A model generated the notes under the pieces. It did no database searches, was not told the origin of the DNA, and worked only from the letters and a program-made list of their open reading frames with translations. A stretch of DNA of 64,000 bases from EA-27 sp964396265 (GTDB lineage: Archaea; Thermoplasmatota; Thermoplasmata; RBG-16-68-12; EA-27). The position numbers were made by a program, and so were the translations under genes. The DNA is taken from the NCBI GenBank assembly GCA_964396265.1, contig CAYNEM010000005.1, positions 81,707 to 145,706 on the forward strand, in the 5' to 3' direction. Positions within the stretch are counted from its first letter, which is position 1, and each line of letters opens with the position of its first letter. This document shows, in pieces, positions 1-8,109 of the stretch.

Positions 1-719
1 GCGGCCTCACCCTCGGCCTCGCGGACATCTCCATCGATCTGCTCGTGACCCTCGGGACGCAACTGACGGGGGACGTCGATGGCCTGGCCGTGACCCCGTC
101 GGCGGCCTCCTGGAGCCGCTGGGGTGCGACGCCGCTCGCGGTCGAAGCGAGCCTGGGGACTTCCGGGAGCACGGTTCGCGCCAGAGTGCCGTTCAACGTG
201 ACGATGAGCCTCTCGCTCGGCGCGAGCGTGTACGCATTCGGGATCCGCCTCTACTCCGCGTCCCTCGCGTCCCTCGGGACCGTGGCGGGCGAGCCTGTCC
301 TGGAAATCCCCGTGGCCGTCGATCGGAGACCGTCCCCGGTCACCGCGACGGGATGGGAGGTCGGGCCCGGCAACATCCGCGTGAACTGGACCGCGAACGA
401 GGACGATGATTTCTCCCATTACCGCATCGTCGCGTCACGGGCCGGCGGCACGGAGATCGTGTTCCTCGTCGAGGACCGCGAGGCGACGACCACGGTTCTC
501 CCTGCATCCCCCGACACGGAGTACGTCGTGCAGGTCTCCGTCGTGGACCGCTCGGGCCAGGCCTCCGAGGGGAGCACGACGACGGTGCGCACGACGCAGA
601 GGTTCCTCACGATCACGCCGGAGGCATCGGGGGTGGTCGGCGTCGTGGCGGTGAGCCTGCTCGTCGGGTTCGCGTTGGGCCTCCTGGTCCGCCGCCGAAA
701 GGCGAAGGACCGGCCCTGA
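1..719 (+). CDS. C-terminal part of a fibronectin type III surface protein (5' end outside window)
   Basis: The reading frame is open from base 3 to the TGA at 717-719, so this is the tail of a longer gene that starts before the window. Residues corresponding to about 345-590 form a fibronectin type III-like domain (WEVGPGNIRVNWTANEDDD, then a DTEYVVQVSVVDRSG strand pair). A single hydrophobic helix (VVGVVAVSLLVGFALGLLV) is followed by the basic tail RRRKAKDRP, giving a type I topology: exported domains outside, anchor at the C-terminus. The GTG at 45 is internal to the open frame and I do not take it as the start. It ends one base before the stop of the convergent gene that follows. Function beyond a cell-surface role is unknown. 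Confidence 0.7.
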   Translation, partial: GLTLGLADISIDLLVTLGTQLTGDVDGLAVTPSAASWSRWGATPLAVEASLGTSGSTVRARVPFNVTMSLSLGASVYAFGIRLYSASLASLGTVAGEPVLEIPVAVDRRPSPVTATGWEVGPGNIRVNWTANEDDDFSHYRIVASRAGGTEIVFLVEDREATTTVLPASPDTEYVVQVSVVDRSGQASEGSTTTVRTTQRFLTITPEASGVVGVVAVSLLVGFALGLLVRRRKAKDRP

Positions 720-2336
720 TCACGGCACCTGCTTCGGGGCCGTCCGCGTGGCGGCGGCGATGTGGCGCTCGAGGTTACTCAGGAGCTCGCGCTCGTGCTT
801 GTCCTTGATCCACCCCTGCGCCTTCATCTCCGCGAGGCCGCGGGTCAGCATGGACTTCAGGTTCCCGAGGTGGAGGAGGTTGTTCGCGTTCCCGACGCTC
901 ACGATGAGCGCGGAAAGGCTCGCGTCCTCGGCGAGCGCCTTCTCGATCCCCGCGCGGAATATCTGCTCGAACTGCTCGGTCTTCGGCTCGAGCGGGAGCA
1001 CGGCGCCGCCAAATGTGCTCTTCAGGGAGCCCATGACGCCCTTGCCCGTCCGCGCAACCATCGGGGGGAACACAACCATCCGCCGTCCGCGTTCGCCCCC
1101 GAAGGCCGCGACGAAGATCGGCATGTGGATGAGCGTGGTGTCGCTGACGTTCGCAGGGACGCCTTGGGACTCGAGGAACTGGACCCCGTCGGCCAGCGTC
1201 TTCAGCATGGTGCGGATGCCGTTGGAGGCTTTTCCCGCGGTCGCGACGAGGGACTGCTCCTCCTGATGGAGCCGGCTCACCTCGCCGTCCCGTTCCCGCT
1301 CGAGCGCCCGGATGCGCTCCCACTGCGTCTGGATCTGCTGGTCGAACGAGCTTCGGCTCTGGGCCACGTCCGTCTGGTAGCGCTGGACGTCCTGACGCGC
1401 GCGGTCGAACCCGGCGCGGGTCGCGTCGCGTCGCTCCTTCGCGTGTGCGGCCGCCGCCAAATCGTCGCGCCGCCGCGACTCCGACTCCCAGTTCGCCAGA
1501 TCCGCCTCCGCCTTCGCCGCGGTCGACTGGAGGTCGATGAGCTTCGGCGCCATTGCGGACCACTTCGCTTCGCGCTCCCGCTCCAGACGGCTCACCTCCG
1601 CCCCGACCTCCGGCTGGATCCTCTCGATCTTGCCCCCGTACGAGCGTGCGGTCTCCTCCCGGAGGGCGCCGAGCTCGGTCCGCACGCGGGTCATCGCGGA
1701 CTCGAGGGCGGCTCCCGCGGCGCCGATCGCGTCGATGTCCTTCACCATGGACGCCACGATCGCGTGGAGGCGCTTCACGGCCTCGGCGGCATGCAGGGGC
1801 GCAAGGCGGGGCTGGAGCATCGGGCTCCCGCGGATTTGCCGCGGCCGGGCGAGCGCGAGATGGGCGAGGACGTCCCGCATGAACTCCTCGTGGATGAACA
1901 GGCCCATGATCGGGTGGTTTTCCGTCCCGGAGAACTGGTCGAAGAAGGCGGCGCGCTCGTTGAGGAGCGTCTGGACCGCCTGGTAGTTCCAGGCCGCGTC
2001 CGCCGCATGCGTGAAGCTGCGGGCGTCCGGGATGTGTCCCTGGGGGAACACGTACGACCAAACGGACATGCCGTCGAACACGAGGTTCCGGTTCTCCCGC
2101 CATGGGCAGCAGACGATGGGCCAATAGAGAAGGGCGGCGAACTCCAGAGATTCCTCACGCTTCCGGATCAGCCCCGCCTTCTCCCGCTGCTTCTCCACGT
2201 CGGCGAGAACCGTCGCGAGGGTCATCTCCAGCGGGAACTCCTCGCCCGCACCTCCCTCTCTCTCGATCACCGCAAAGGGCAGGACAATGGTGGGTTCGTC
2301 TTCCGGCATGCCCCGAACTTCCGACCGCCGGCGCAT
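720..2336 (-). CDS. Hypothetical coiled-coil protein
   Basis: A 538-residue protein that I do not recognise. The N-terminal 200 residues look globular (FAALLYWPIVCCPWRENRN and a WNYQAVQTLLNERAAFFDQF helix). Residues about 200-380 are a long charged coiled coil rich in Arg, Glu and Ala. The last 150 residues are again globular. There is no signal peptide or membrane segment, so it is probably cytoplasmic. The start could be ATG 2336 or the in-frame ATG at 2309; a TATA-like stretch near 2345-2353 would favour the latter. It is convergent with the surface-protein gene and lies 49 bases after the aldehyde dehydrogenase stop, so it could be co-transcribed with it. The shape suggests a scaffold or sensor, but no function can be assigned. 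Confidence 0.75.
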   Translation of the reverse strand: MRRRSEVRGMPEDEPTIVLPFAVIEREGGAGEEFPLEMTLATVLADVEKQREKAGLIRKREESLEFAALLYWPIVCCPWRENRNLVFDGMSVWSYVFPQGHIPDARSFTHAADAAWNYQAVQTLLNERAAFFDQFSGTENHPIMGLFIHEEFMRDVLAHLALARPRQIRGSPMLQPRLAPLHAAEAVKRLHAIVASMVKDIDAIGAAGAALESAMTRVRTELGALREETARSYGGKIERIQPEVGAEVSRLEREREAKWSAMAPKLIDLQSTAAKAEADLANWESESRRRDDLAAAAHAKERRDATRAGFDRARQDVQRYQTDVAQSRSSFDQQIQTQWERIRALERERDGEVSRLHQEEQSLVATAGKASNGIRTMLKTLADGVQFLESQGVPANVSDTTLIHMPIFVAAFGGERGRRMVVFPPMVARTGKGVMGSLKSTFGGAVLPLEPKTEQFEQIFRAGIEKALAEDASLSALIVSVGNANNLLHLGNLKSMLTRGLAEMKAQGWIKDKHERELLSNLERHIAAATRTAPKQVP

Positions 2337-2385
2337 CTCGGGCTCTCGGTATGACTCTTTCGGTCTCGGAGAATCCGCAGGGCCC

Positions 2386-3957
2386 TCAGGCGTAGAACGT
2401 CTGGCTCTGCTCGCGGAGGAACTGCTGCAAGTAGTATGGGCCTCCCGCGCCCTTGAACGTCACACTGCTCATCTTCCAGCCGCCGAACGGCTGCGCGCCG
2501 ACGACCGCACCCGTGGTGCTCCCCGGGCGGCGGTTCGCGTACGCCACGCCGGCTTCGATCCCGTCGAAGAAATCGTGGAGCTCGCGCGGGTCCTTGGAGA
2601 AGATGCCCGCGGTCAGCCCGTACGGCGAGTCGTTCGCGATGCCCATCGCTTCCTCGAGACCCTTGAACGGGATCACCGAGAGGATCGGGACGAACAGCTC
2701 CTCGCGGTGGATGCGATGGTTCGCCGGAAGCCGGTCGATGATCGTGGGCTCCACGTAGTACCCGTGGCTCAGGACGCCATCGGTCCGGACCCCGCCGCCC
2801 GTGAGGACCTTGCCCGCCTTCGCGCCAGTCCTCGCGAAACGGCGGAAGGTGCCGAACGCAGCCTCGTTGACCACGGGGCCAAGGAACACCTCGCGCTCCC
2901 ATGGCGGGCCGATGACGATGCCGTCCGTCTGCTCGACGAGAGCGTCGACGAATTCCCGATGGACCTTCTTGTCCACGAGCACTCGCGAGGTCGCGCTGCA
3001 CTTCTGGCCGCCGTAGCCGAACGCGCCGCGCATCACGCCCTCCGCGGCCATCTCCACGTCCGCCTTGGCGGTGACGATCGCGGCGTTCTTGCCGCCCATC
3101 TCCGTCACGACGGGCCTCGGCCGGCTGGCGGTGAACGACCGGAACGCCGCCAATCCGACGTCGCGCGAGCCCGTGAACGCGAGGCCTTCGACGTCATCCG
3201 ACGCCACGAGCGTCGCCCCGACGGAGGAGCCCCCGCCGGTCACGAAGTTCAGGACGCCGGGCGGGAGGTCGACTTCGCGCAGGATCTCGTACAGGCGCAA
3301 TGCCAAGAACGGCGTGTCGCTCGCGGGCTTCAGGACCGCCGTGTTCCCAGTGATGAGCGCGCCCGCGGTCATGCCGGTCGCGATCGCGAGGGGGAAGTTG
3401 AAAGGAGAGATGATCGCCCAGGGCCCGTACGGCCGCATGACACTCCGCGAACGCTCGTTCTTCACCGAGCGTCCCATCTCCCGGTTGAACCCCTGGTTGT
3501 CGACGACCTGCTGGCTGTAGTAGCGGAGGAAGTCGATCGCCTCGTCGACATCCGCGACCGCCTCGAACCGGTTCTTCCCGTTTTCGAACGACAGGAGGGC
3601 CGCAAGATCGTATTTGTCCGCGGACATCCGGTCCGCGGCCCGCAGGATGATCTTCACGCGATCGACCGGGTCTGTCCGGGACCATTCGGGGAACGCGGAC
3701 TTGGCGGCGGCGATCGCGCGCTTCGCGTCGTTCGCCGTACCCGACTGGAACCTCCCCAGCAGGATCCGGAGGTCTGCGGGACTCCGGTCCTCGAACGTCG
3801 TTCGCCCCGTGATCGCTTCGTCGCCGATGTGGATAGGGTGGGTCTCGCCGAAGTCCTCGCGCACCTTGTAGACCGCGGACTCGAACCGGCTGTGGAACTC
3901 CTCCTGCGTGCCGGATTCCGTCGCGGACAGCCACGTGCGCTCGTTCGTGAAGTCCAT
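2386..3957 (-). CDS. Aldehyde dehydrogenase, 1-pyrroline-5-carboxylate dehydrogenase type
   Basis: Predicted NAD(P)-dependent oxidation of glutamate semialdehyde (P5C) to glutamate, the last step of proline and arginine breakdown. The 523-residue protein has the full aldehyde dehydrogenase fold: Rossmann segment around ISPFNFPLAIATGMTAGALI (184-203), the general-base Glu286 in VVTEMGGKNAAIV, and nucleophile Cys320 in GYGGQKCSATSR. The GGQKCSA and MGGKNAA forms are typical of RocA/PutA-like P5C dehydrogenases, and about 523 residues is their usual length. The frame is open upstream to 4689, but ATG 3957 gives the correct N-terminus. A TATA-like CGCTTATCCC (minus strand, near 3988-3997) lies about 30 bases upstream. 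No proline dehydrogenase is seen in the window. Another aldehyde substrate is possible. Confidence 0.88.
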   Translation of the reverse strand: MDFTNERTWLSATESGTQEEFHSRFESAVYKVREDFGETHPIHIGDEAITGRTTFEDRSPADLRILLGRFQSGTANDAKRAIAAAKSAFPEWSRTDPVDRVKIILRAADRMSADKYDLAALLSFENGKNRFEAVADVDEAIDFLRYYSQQVVDNQGFNREMGRSVKNERSRSVMRPYGPWAIISPFNFPLAIATGMTAGALITGNTAVLKPASDTPFLALRLYEILREVDLPPGVLNFVTGGGSSVGATLVASDDVEGLAFTGSRDVGLAAFRSFTASRPRPVVTEMGGKNAAIVTAKADVEMAAEGVMRGAFGYGGQKCSATSRVLVDKKVHREFVDALVEQTDGIVIGPPWEREVFLGPVVNEAAFGTFRRFARTGAKAGKVLTGGGVRTDGVLSHGYYVEPTIIDRLPANHRIHREELFVPILSVIPFKGLEEAMGIANDSPYGLTAGIFSKDPRELHDFFDGIEAGVAYANRRPGSTTGAVVGAQPFGGWKMSSVTFKGAGGPYYLQQFLREQSQTFYA

Positions 3958-4058
3958 ACGCCTTCGCGATGCGACCGATGCCGAGTGCGCGGGATAAGCG
4001 TTTCGACACCGTCTGCGTTTCGTGGAACGTGCCGAGGCTCTACCACATCTGCTCGCGA

Positions 4059-4376
4059 CTAGATGGGGCACGTCCCGAGGGCAAACCCGACCACGAGGAT
4101 GAACGCGGTCGCGATCCCGAGGGATCCCACCGACATCAGGAGGGAGGCCCGGGCACGCTCGTCCGTCTGGGAGTACACGGAGAACAAGGACATGAGCATC
4201 GCGGTCAGCCCCAACGCACCAGTTGCGGAGATGACGCCGACGATCGCCGTCCAGCTCAGGGCGTCTGCCGCGGGCCGGCAGAACGGCACGGTCAGGTACG
4301 TCACGGGCAGGGCGACCACGGCGAAGGCCAGGGACAAGACGCTGACAGGCATCGCCAGACGCTCCCCGTCCTTCAC
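4059..4376 (-). CDS. Small multi-pass membrane protein
   Basis: A 105-residue protein with three or four hydrophobic segments (VSVLSLAFAVVALPVTYLTV, WTAIVGVISATGALGLTAML, SVGSLGIATAFILVVGFALG) separated by short polar loops. It has no motif I recognise. The GTG at 4376 is used as start; an internal ATG nine codons later is an alternative. A minus-strand TATA box (4428-4437) lies about 55 bases upstream. Between the box and the start, a repeated ACAAAAGG element resembles the operator-like sites described upstream of the solute-binding protein genes at 46 and 50 kb. Confidence 0.6.
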   Translation of the reverse strand: MKDGERLAMPVSVLSLAFAVVALPVTYLTVPFCRPAADALSWTAIVGVISATGALGLTAMLMSLFSVYSQTDERARASLLMSVGSLGIATAFILVVGFALGTCPI

Positions 4377-4454
4377 GACCCGGATTCCGGCTCCGCGGGA
4401 ATCCCTTTTGTGGTACGCCTTTTGTATTGTTATATGTGCATGACGCCCGGCGGC

Positions 4455-4742
4455 TCACTGGATGTACGAGTCGGGGGAGCCCTTGTAATCCGCGAACATC
4501 CCGGCCGCGCCCAACTGGGCGATCAGCTCGCGCGCGATCTCCTGCGTGTATGCCCCCGGGACCTCCCCGGACCCGAGGAACGTCAACGCGGCCGCCACGA
4601 CCTCCGCCCGTTCTTCCTTCGTGAGCTGCGACGCCATCGTCCCGAACGCATCTTCCACGCGGTTCATCGCGAGCACGAAATCCTTGCACAGGTCCACGAT
4701 CTTCTGCGCTTCTTCCCTCACTATGCCACCCGCGCCCTGCAT
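4455..4742 (-). CDS. Small acidic helical protein, function unknown
   Basis: A 95-residue, probably soluble and mostly helical protein beginning MQGAGGIVREEAQKIVDLC. It contains a Glu/Ala-rich stretch (LTKEERAEVVAAALTFLGSG) and an acidic C-terminus. The frame is open to 4889, but ATG 4742 is preferred because sequence upstream of it belongs to the divergent Rieske gene. The intergenic 43 bases hold the promoter of that gene (AAGTATTTAGG, 4750-4760). I do not recognise the family. Confidence 0.55.
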   Translation of the reverse strand: MQGAGGIVREEAQKIVDLCKDFVLAMNRVEDAFGTMASQLTKEERAEVVAAALTFLGSGEVPGAYTQEIARELIAQLGAAGMFADYKGSPDSYIQ

Positions 4743-4785
4743 CGACGCGAAGTATTTAGGTCGGCGCCTTGTCGGTCCCGGCAGC

Positions 4786-5088
4786 ATGGGGCCGGTCACC
4801 GTCGCCAAGGTCGAGGACGTGAGGCCCGGGCAGTCGAAGGTCGTCATCGTGGCGGGTCGCCTCATCGCACTGTTCAACGTGAACGGCACGTTCTACGCGA
4901 CGGACAACACGTGCCTCCACCGTGCAGGGCCCCTCGGGGAGGGATTCCTCGATGGGGCGATCGTCACCTGCCCGATGCACGGATGGCAGTACGACGTGAG
5001 GACGGGCCAGTCGTTCACGAACCCCGCCGCCAAGTTGCGGACCTTCCCCGTGATCGTGGAGGGGGACGCGGTTATGATCGCCCCCTAG
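4786..5088 (+). CDS. Rieske [2Fe-2S] ferredoxin-like protein
   Basis: A 100-residue single-domain Rieske protein, probably a soluble one-electron carrier for an oxygenase or reductase. The cluster ligands are intact: Cys43-x-His45 (NTCLHRAG) and Cys62-x2-His65 (TCPMHGWQYD), with 16 residues between the two pairs, as in NirD and dioxygenase-ferredoxin types. ATG 4786 is chosen because the TATA-like AAGTATTTAGG ends about 26 bases upstream, consistent with a leaderless transcript. The frame remains open further upstream but that part overlaps the divergent small gene. No oxygenase subunit is adjacent, so its electron acceptor cannot be named. Confidence 0.85.
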   Translation: MGPVTVAKVEDVRPGQSKVVIVAGRLIALFNVNGTFYATDNTCLHRAGPLGEGFLDGAIVTCPMHGWQYDVRTGQSFTNPAAKLRTFPVIVEGDAVMIAP

Positions 5089-5187
5089 CGCCGGTCTGCC
5101 CACGCATCCCTCATGAGGCCCCGCCGGTCCCGATGGCGGCGCACCATGGGTGGAACGCTTTATTGTCTAGGGCCGCGTGCCTCGGGC

Positions 5188-6378
5188 ATGGCGGACATTG
5201 CACTGCTCACCTTCACCGCGCTAGCGGTGCTTTCGTCTCTCTTGGGGATCGCCTCCCTGTTGGGAGGAGCGCGGTTTCGACTGGCGGCGAACCGATCACG
5301 CGCCCGCGCGTGGCCCTCGTTCACGCCCCCCGTCGCCGTCGTCGTCGCCGCCAAGGGCGTGGACCCGGGACTCGAGCGGAACCTCCAAGCCCTCCTCCAT
5401 CAAGACTATCCCGCTTACCGGGTGATCTTCGCGCTCGACGCGATGGACGACCCGGCGCACGACGTCATCCGGGCCTGTGCGATGGGCACGAAGGTCCCGG
5501 TCATGGTCGCGACCGCGGAGCCCGTCCGCAACGCGACCGGGAAGGCCGCCGCGCTCAAGAGTGCCGCCCAAGAACTCACCGCGCGGGACGAGATCGTCGC
5601 GTTCATGGACTCCGACGCGTGCCCACCGCCCACGTGGCTGCACGACCTCGTCGCCCCCCTTCAGGACGAGGCCATCGGCGCGGCGACGACCTATCGGTGG
5701 TACACGCACGACCGATCCCTCGCATCCGCGACCCGTGCCGCGTGGAACGCGGCCGGCACGAACATCCTGTTCAGCAAGAGGCTCAACTTCGCTTGGGGCG
5801 GCTCCCATGCCATGCGCCGGGCGACGTTCGACAAGGCGTACATCGCCGCGAAATGGGGGACTGCGCTGAGCGACGATATGGTCGTGACCCAAGCGGTGAA
5901 GAGGCTCGGTCTGCGCGTCGACTACGTGCCCGCCGCCACCGTCATCACGGACGAGCCGTGCGACTGGCCGACGGTCCTGGAGTGGACCACCCGCCAGACG
6001 GTGATGATGCGCGCGTACGATCCGCGCGTGACCCGATATGCCGGCCTCTCCTACGGGATTGTCGCGGGCTCCATCGACCTGGGCATCGCGCTCGCCATTG
6101 TGGCGGCAATTGCAGACCCCGGATACTGGCTGGCGGCGCTGCTCCTCCTGGCCCACGCGCCAATCATCGCCGCCAAATCCGCGCTGCGCCTCGCGACGTT
6201 CCGGCGGATCATGGGGAAGCCCCTTGGCCCGATGGGCGCCTACGTGCTCGGAAGCCTCGTCGCCCCCTGGCTGACGCTGTACAACCTGAACGTGGCGCGC
6301 AAGCTCCGCGTGATCTCGTGGCGCGGGACCGTGTACGAGCTCCGTGGGCCCGCACCGATCCGCGTCGTGCGGCGCTGA
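5188..6378 (+). CDS. Membrane-bound family 2 glycosyltransferase
   Basis: A 396-residue processive-type glycosyltransferase resembling the ceramide glucosyltransferase/HpnI branch, which transfers sugar to a lipid acceptor on the inner membrane face. After an N-terminal helix (ALLTFTALAVLSSLLGIASL), the GT-A domain shows the nucleotide-binding start VAVVVAAKGVDPGLERNLQA, ALDAMDD, the DxD-like FMDSDACPPP, the catalytic DDMVV, and a RQTVMMRAY segment at the place of the Q/RxxRW motif. Two or three further membrane segments close the protein. ATG 5188 follows the TATA-like GCTTTATTG (5157-5165) by about 27 bases. The acceptor lipid is unknown; archaeal glycolipid or lipid-linked oligosaccharide is plausible. 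Confidence 0.85.
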   Translation: MADIALLTFTALAVLSSLLGIASLLGGARFRLAANRSRARAWPSFTPPVAVVVAAKGVDPGLERNLQALLHQDYPAYRVIFALDAMDDPAHDVIRACAMGTKVPVMVATAEPVRNATGKAAALKSAAQELTARDEIVAFMDSDACPPPTWLHDLVAPLQDEAIGAATTYRWYTHDRSLASATRAAWNAAGTNILFSKRLNFAWGGSHAMRRATFDKAYIAAKWGTALSDDMVVTQAVKRLGLRVDYVPAATVITDEPCDWPTVLEWTTRQTVMMRAYDPRVTRYAGLSYGIVAGSIDLGIALAIVAAIADPGYWLAALLLLAHAPIIAAKSALRLATFRRIMGKPLGPMGAYVLGSLVAPWLTLYNLNVARKLRVISWRGTVYELRGPAPIRVVRR

Positions 6379-6489
6379 CCAAAGAACGGTCCTCGGTTCC
6401 TTTTGAACACGGGCCTCCCGTGGTCTCCCCGCGAAATGCTTATCATCGTGAAACACCCGTGCCGCCAGTCGGGGAAGTACTCAGAGGAG

Positions 6490-8109
6490 ATGGGGCACGT
6501 CGTCGGGGCGTTTCTGCACCGTCTTGCGCTCGCCATCCTGCTGGTTGCGATCCTCGTCGGGACGTTGACCGCCGCCCCCTCGAGCGGTGAGATGCCGGGT
6601 CCTGGGATTTGGTTTGAGTACGACTTCAACACGTACACAGACCAGGGCGACGGTGACTACTCCGGATACTGGGACGAGATGAAGTCCCACTCCCGCTACG
6701 AGATATCGGCAATCGACGGCGATAATGTGACGGTGCATCGGACCGGGAGCTGGTCGTTCAGGGCCTCCGACGGCACGTTCGACAGCGCATCGTTCGACGC
6801 CACGTTCTTCTTCAACGCGACGAGCCGAGCGTACAACGGGCCGTACGATGTCGACGGCGTCTATGTGAATCCCATCGTATGGTTCTGGGTCTCAACACCG
6901 CTCGCGATCGGCGAGGATGTTCCGATCATCGACGATGTGCTTACGGTCCGGGCTCTCGACGACGTCGTGTGGTTCGGCCTCCTCCCGAAGGCCGCGAGCC
7001 GCCTGGAAAGCGACGGCATGTATCGGAGGAACGACGCATACGGGCAGTTCGATGCGACGTACACGGACCGCTACTGGTTCGCCCGCGACACGGGGTTCAT
7101 TGTCGCAGAGCGCTACGAGGAGCGCGACGTGGCGGTCGACCTTTCCGCCTCGTTCCGGTGGCGCGCGGAGGTGTTCGTGACCGCGAGCAGCTACGAAGTT
7201 CCGCTCCACCTCCCGACGTTCTTGGCGGTGGACGTGGGAATTCCCATGTTTGTGATCGCCGCCTGCCTACTCGCGTACCGCCGCCGACGCGGACCGTGGC
7301 GGATGACCGCGAATACGCCGCAGGGAAAACGGCGCATCGTGCTCCGTCGTGTCAGGAAGCCCGACGCCCTCCAGAACCTGAAGCCGGGCGGCTCGAAGTA
7401 CTTCACGCCATTCCTCCCCATGTTTGCGCGACGCGCGCTCGCCTCGAACGACCCCGCGGTTCTGGCGACGGACGACGACCGGATCGTGGGCCTGTTCATC
7501 CACGACCGAGAATCCAACGTCGGGAGTCTGTTTGCGGAGGACGAGGCGGTTGCACTCTCCCTATCGAAACGCATCCGTGTGAACGACTTCTTCGCAGAAG
7601 ACAAGCTGGCGAGGCCTGACAAGCCGTTCGACACGTTCCTCGTGCTCGAGCTGCGAGATCCAAAGGCCGCGACCTACGACGTCGAGCTCGTCCGCCCCAT
7701 GACCGGGGACGACATCCCCTCGGTGACCGCCATCGCGGAGACGGCCTATCAGGGCAAGGCGAAGCAGTGGATCCGATCATCCTATGAGGACGGGGACCTG
7801 GCCTTCGTTGCGGTCCACGGGAAGGTCGTCGGCTTCGGATTCGCAACCGTCGCCGACGGGGCCGCGCGGCTCCACACGCTGACGGTGCTCTCCGAGTTCC
7901 GCGCCCGCGGCATCGGCTCCGAGATCATGGCGGCGCGCCTGGCGACGTTGGCGGCGCTCGGAGTGGAGCGCGTGATCGTCGAAATCTCCATGCACAACGC
8001 TGCCTCTCTGCGCGTCGCATACAAGTTCGGGTTCCAGGAGATCGGGAGGACGACGTACTACTCGCGGAGTCGCGAAGGGGCCGCGTTCCCGTGGCAGAGG
8101 CGGTTCTGA
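6490..8109 (+). CDS. Membrane-anchored protein with extracellular domain and cytoplasmic GNAT acetyltransferase
   Basis: A 539-residue two-sided membrane protein. It has an N-terminal signal/anchor (LALAILLVAILVGTLTAA), an exported domain of about 210 residues rich in Tyr, Asp and Asn, one transmembrane helix (FLAVDVGIPMFVIAACLLAYRRRR), a linker, and a C-terminal GNAT N-acetyltransferase domain. The acetyl-CoA loop is visible as LTVLSEFRARGIGSEIMAAR, followed by NAASLRVAYKFGFQEIGR, a standard GNAT ending. ATG 6490 is preferred over upstream in-frame starts from 6403, because a TATA-like GCTTATCA lies at 6438-6445. Its TGA overlaps the next ATG (TGATG), so the three genes to 10750 form an operon. 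Such a receptor-like GNAT arrangement suggests signal-controlled acylation, which is inference. Confidence 0.7.
   Translation: MGHVVGAFLHRLALAILLVAILVGTLTAAPSSGEMPGPGIWFEYDFNTYTDQGDGDYSGYWDEMKSHSRYEISAIDGDNVTVHRTGSWSFRASDGTFDSASFDATFFFNATSRAYNGPYDVDGVYVNPIVWFWVSTPLAIGEDVPIIDDVLTVRALDDVVWFGLLPKAASRLESDGMYRRNDAYGQFDATYTDRYWFARDTGFIVAERYEERDVAVDLSASFRWRAEVFVTASSYEVPLHLPTFLAVDVGIPMFVIAACLLAYRRRRGPWRMTANTPQGKRRIVLRRVRKPDALQNLKPGGSKYFTPFLPMFARRALASNDPAVLATDDDRIVGLFIHDRESNVGSLFAEDEAVALSLSKRIRVNDFFAEDKLARPDKPFDTFLVLELRDPKAATYDVELVRPMTGDDIPSVTAIAETAYQGKAKQWIRSSYEDGDLAFVAVHGKVVGFGFATVADGAARLHTLTVLSEFRARGIGSEIMAARLATLAALGVERVIVEISMHNAASLRVAYKFGFQEIGRTTYYSRSREGAAFPWQRRF

Noticed and set aside
3958..4689. 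Upstream extension of the aldehyde dehydrogenase frame by 244 codons
   Set aside because: The extension overlaps two small genes, has Arg/Gly-rich out-of-frame composition, and the family N-terminus begins at ATG 3957.
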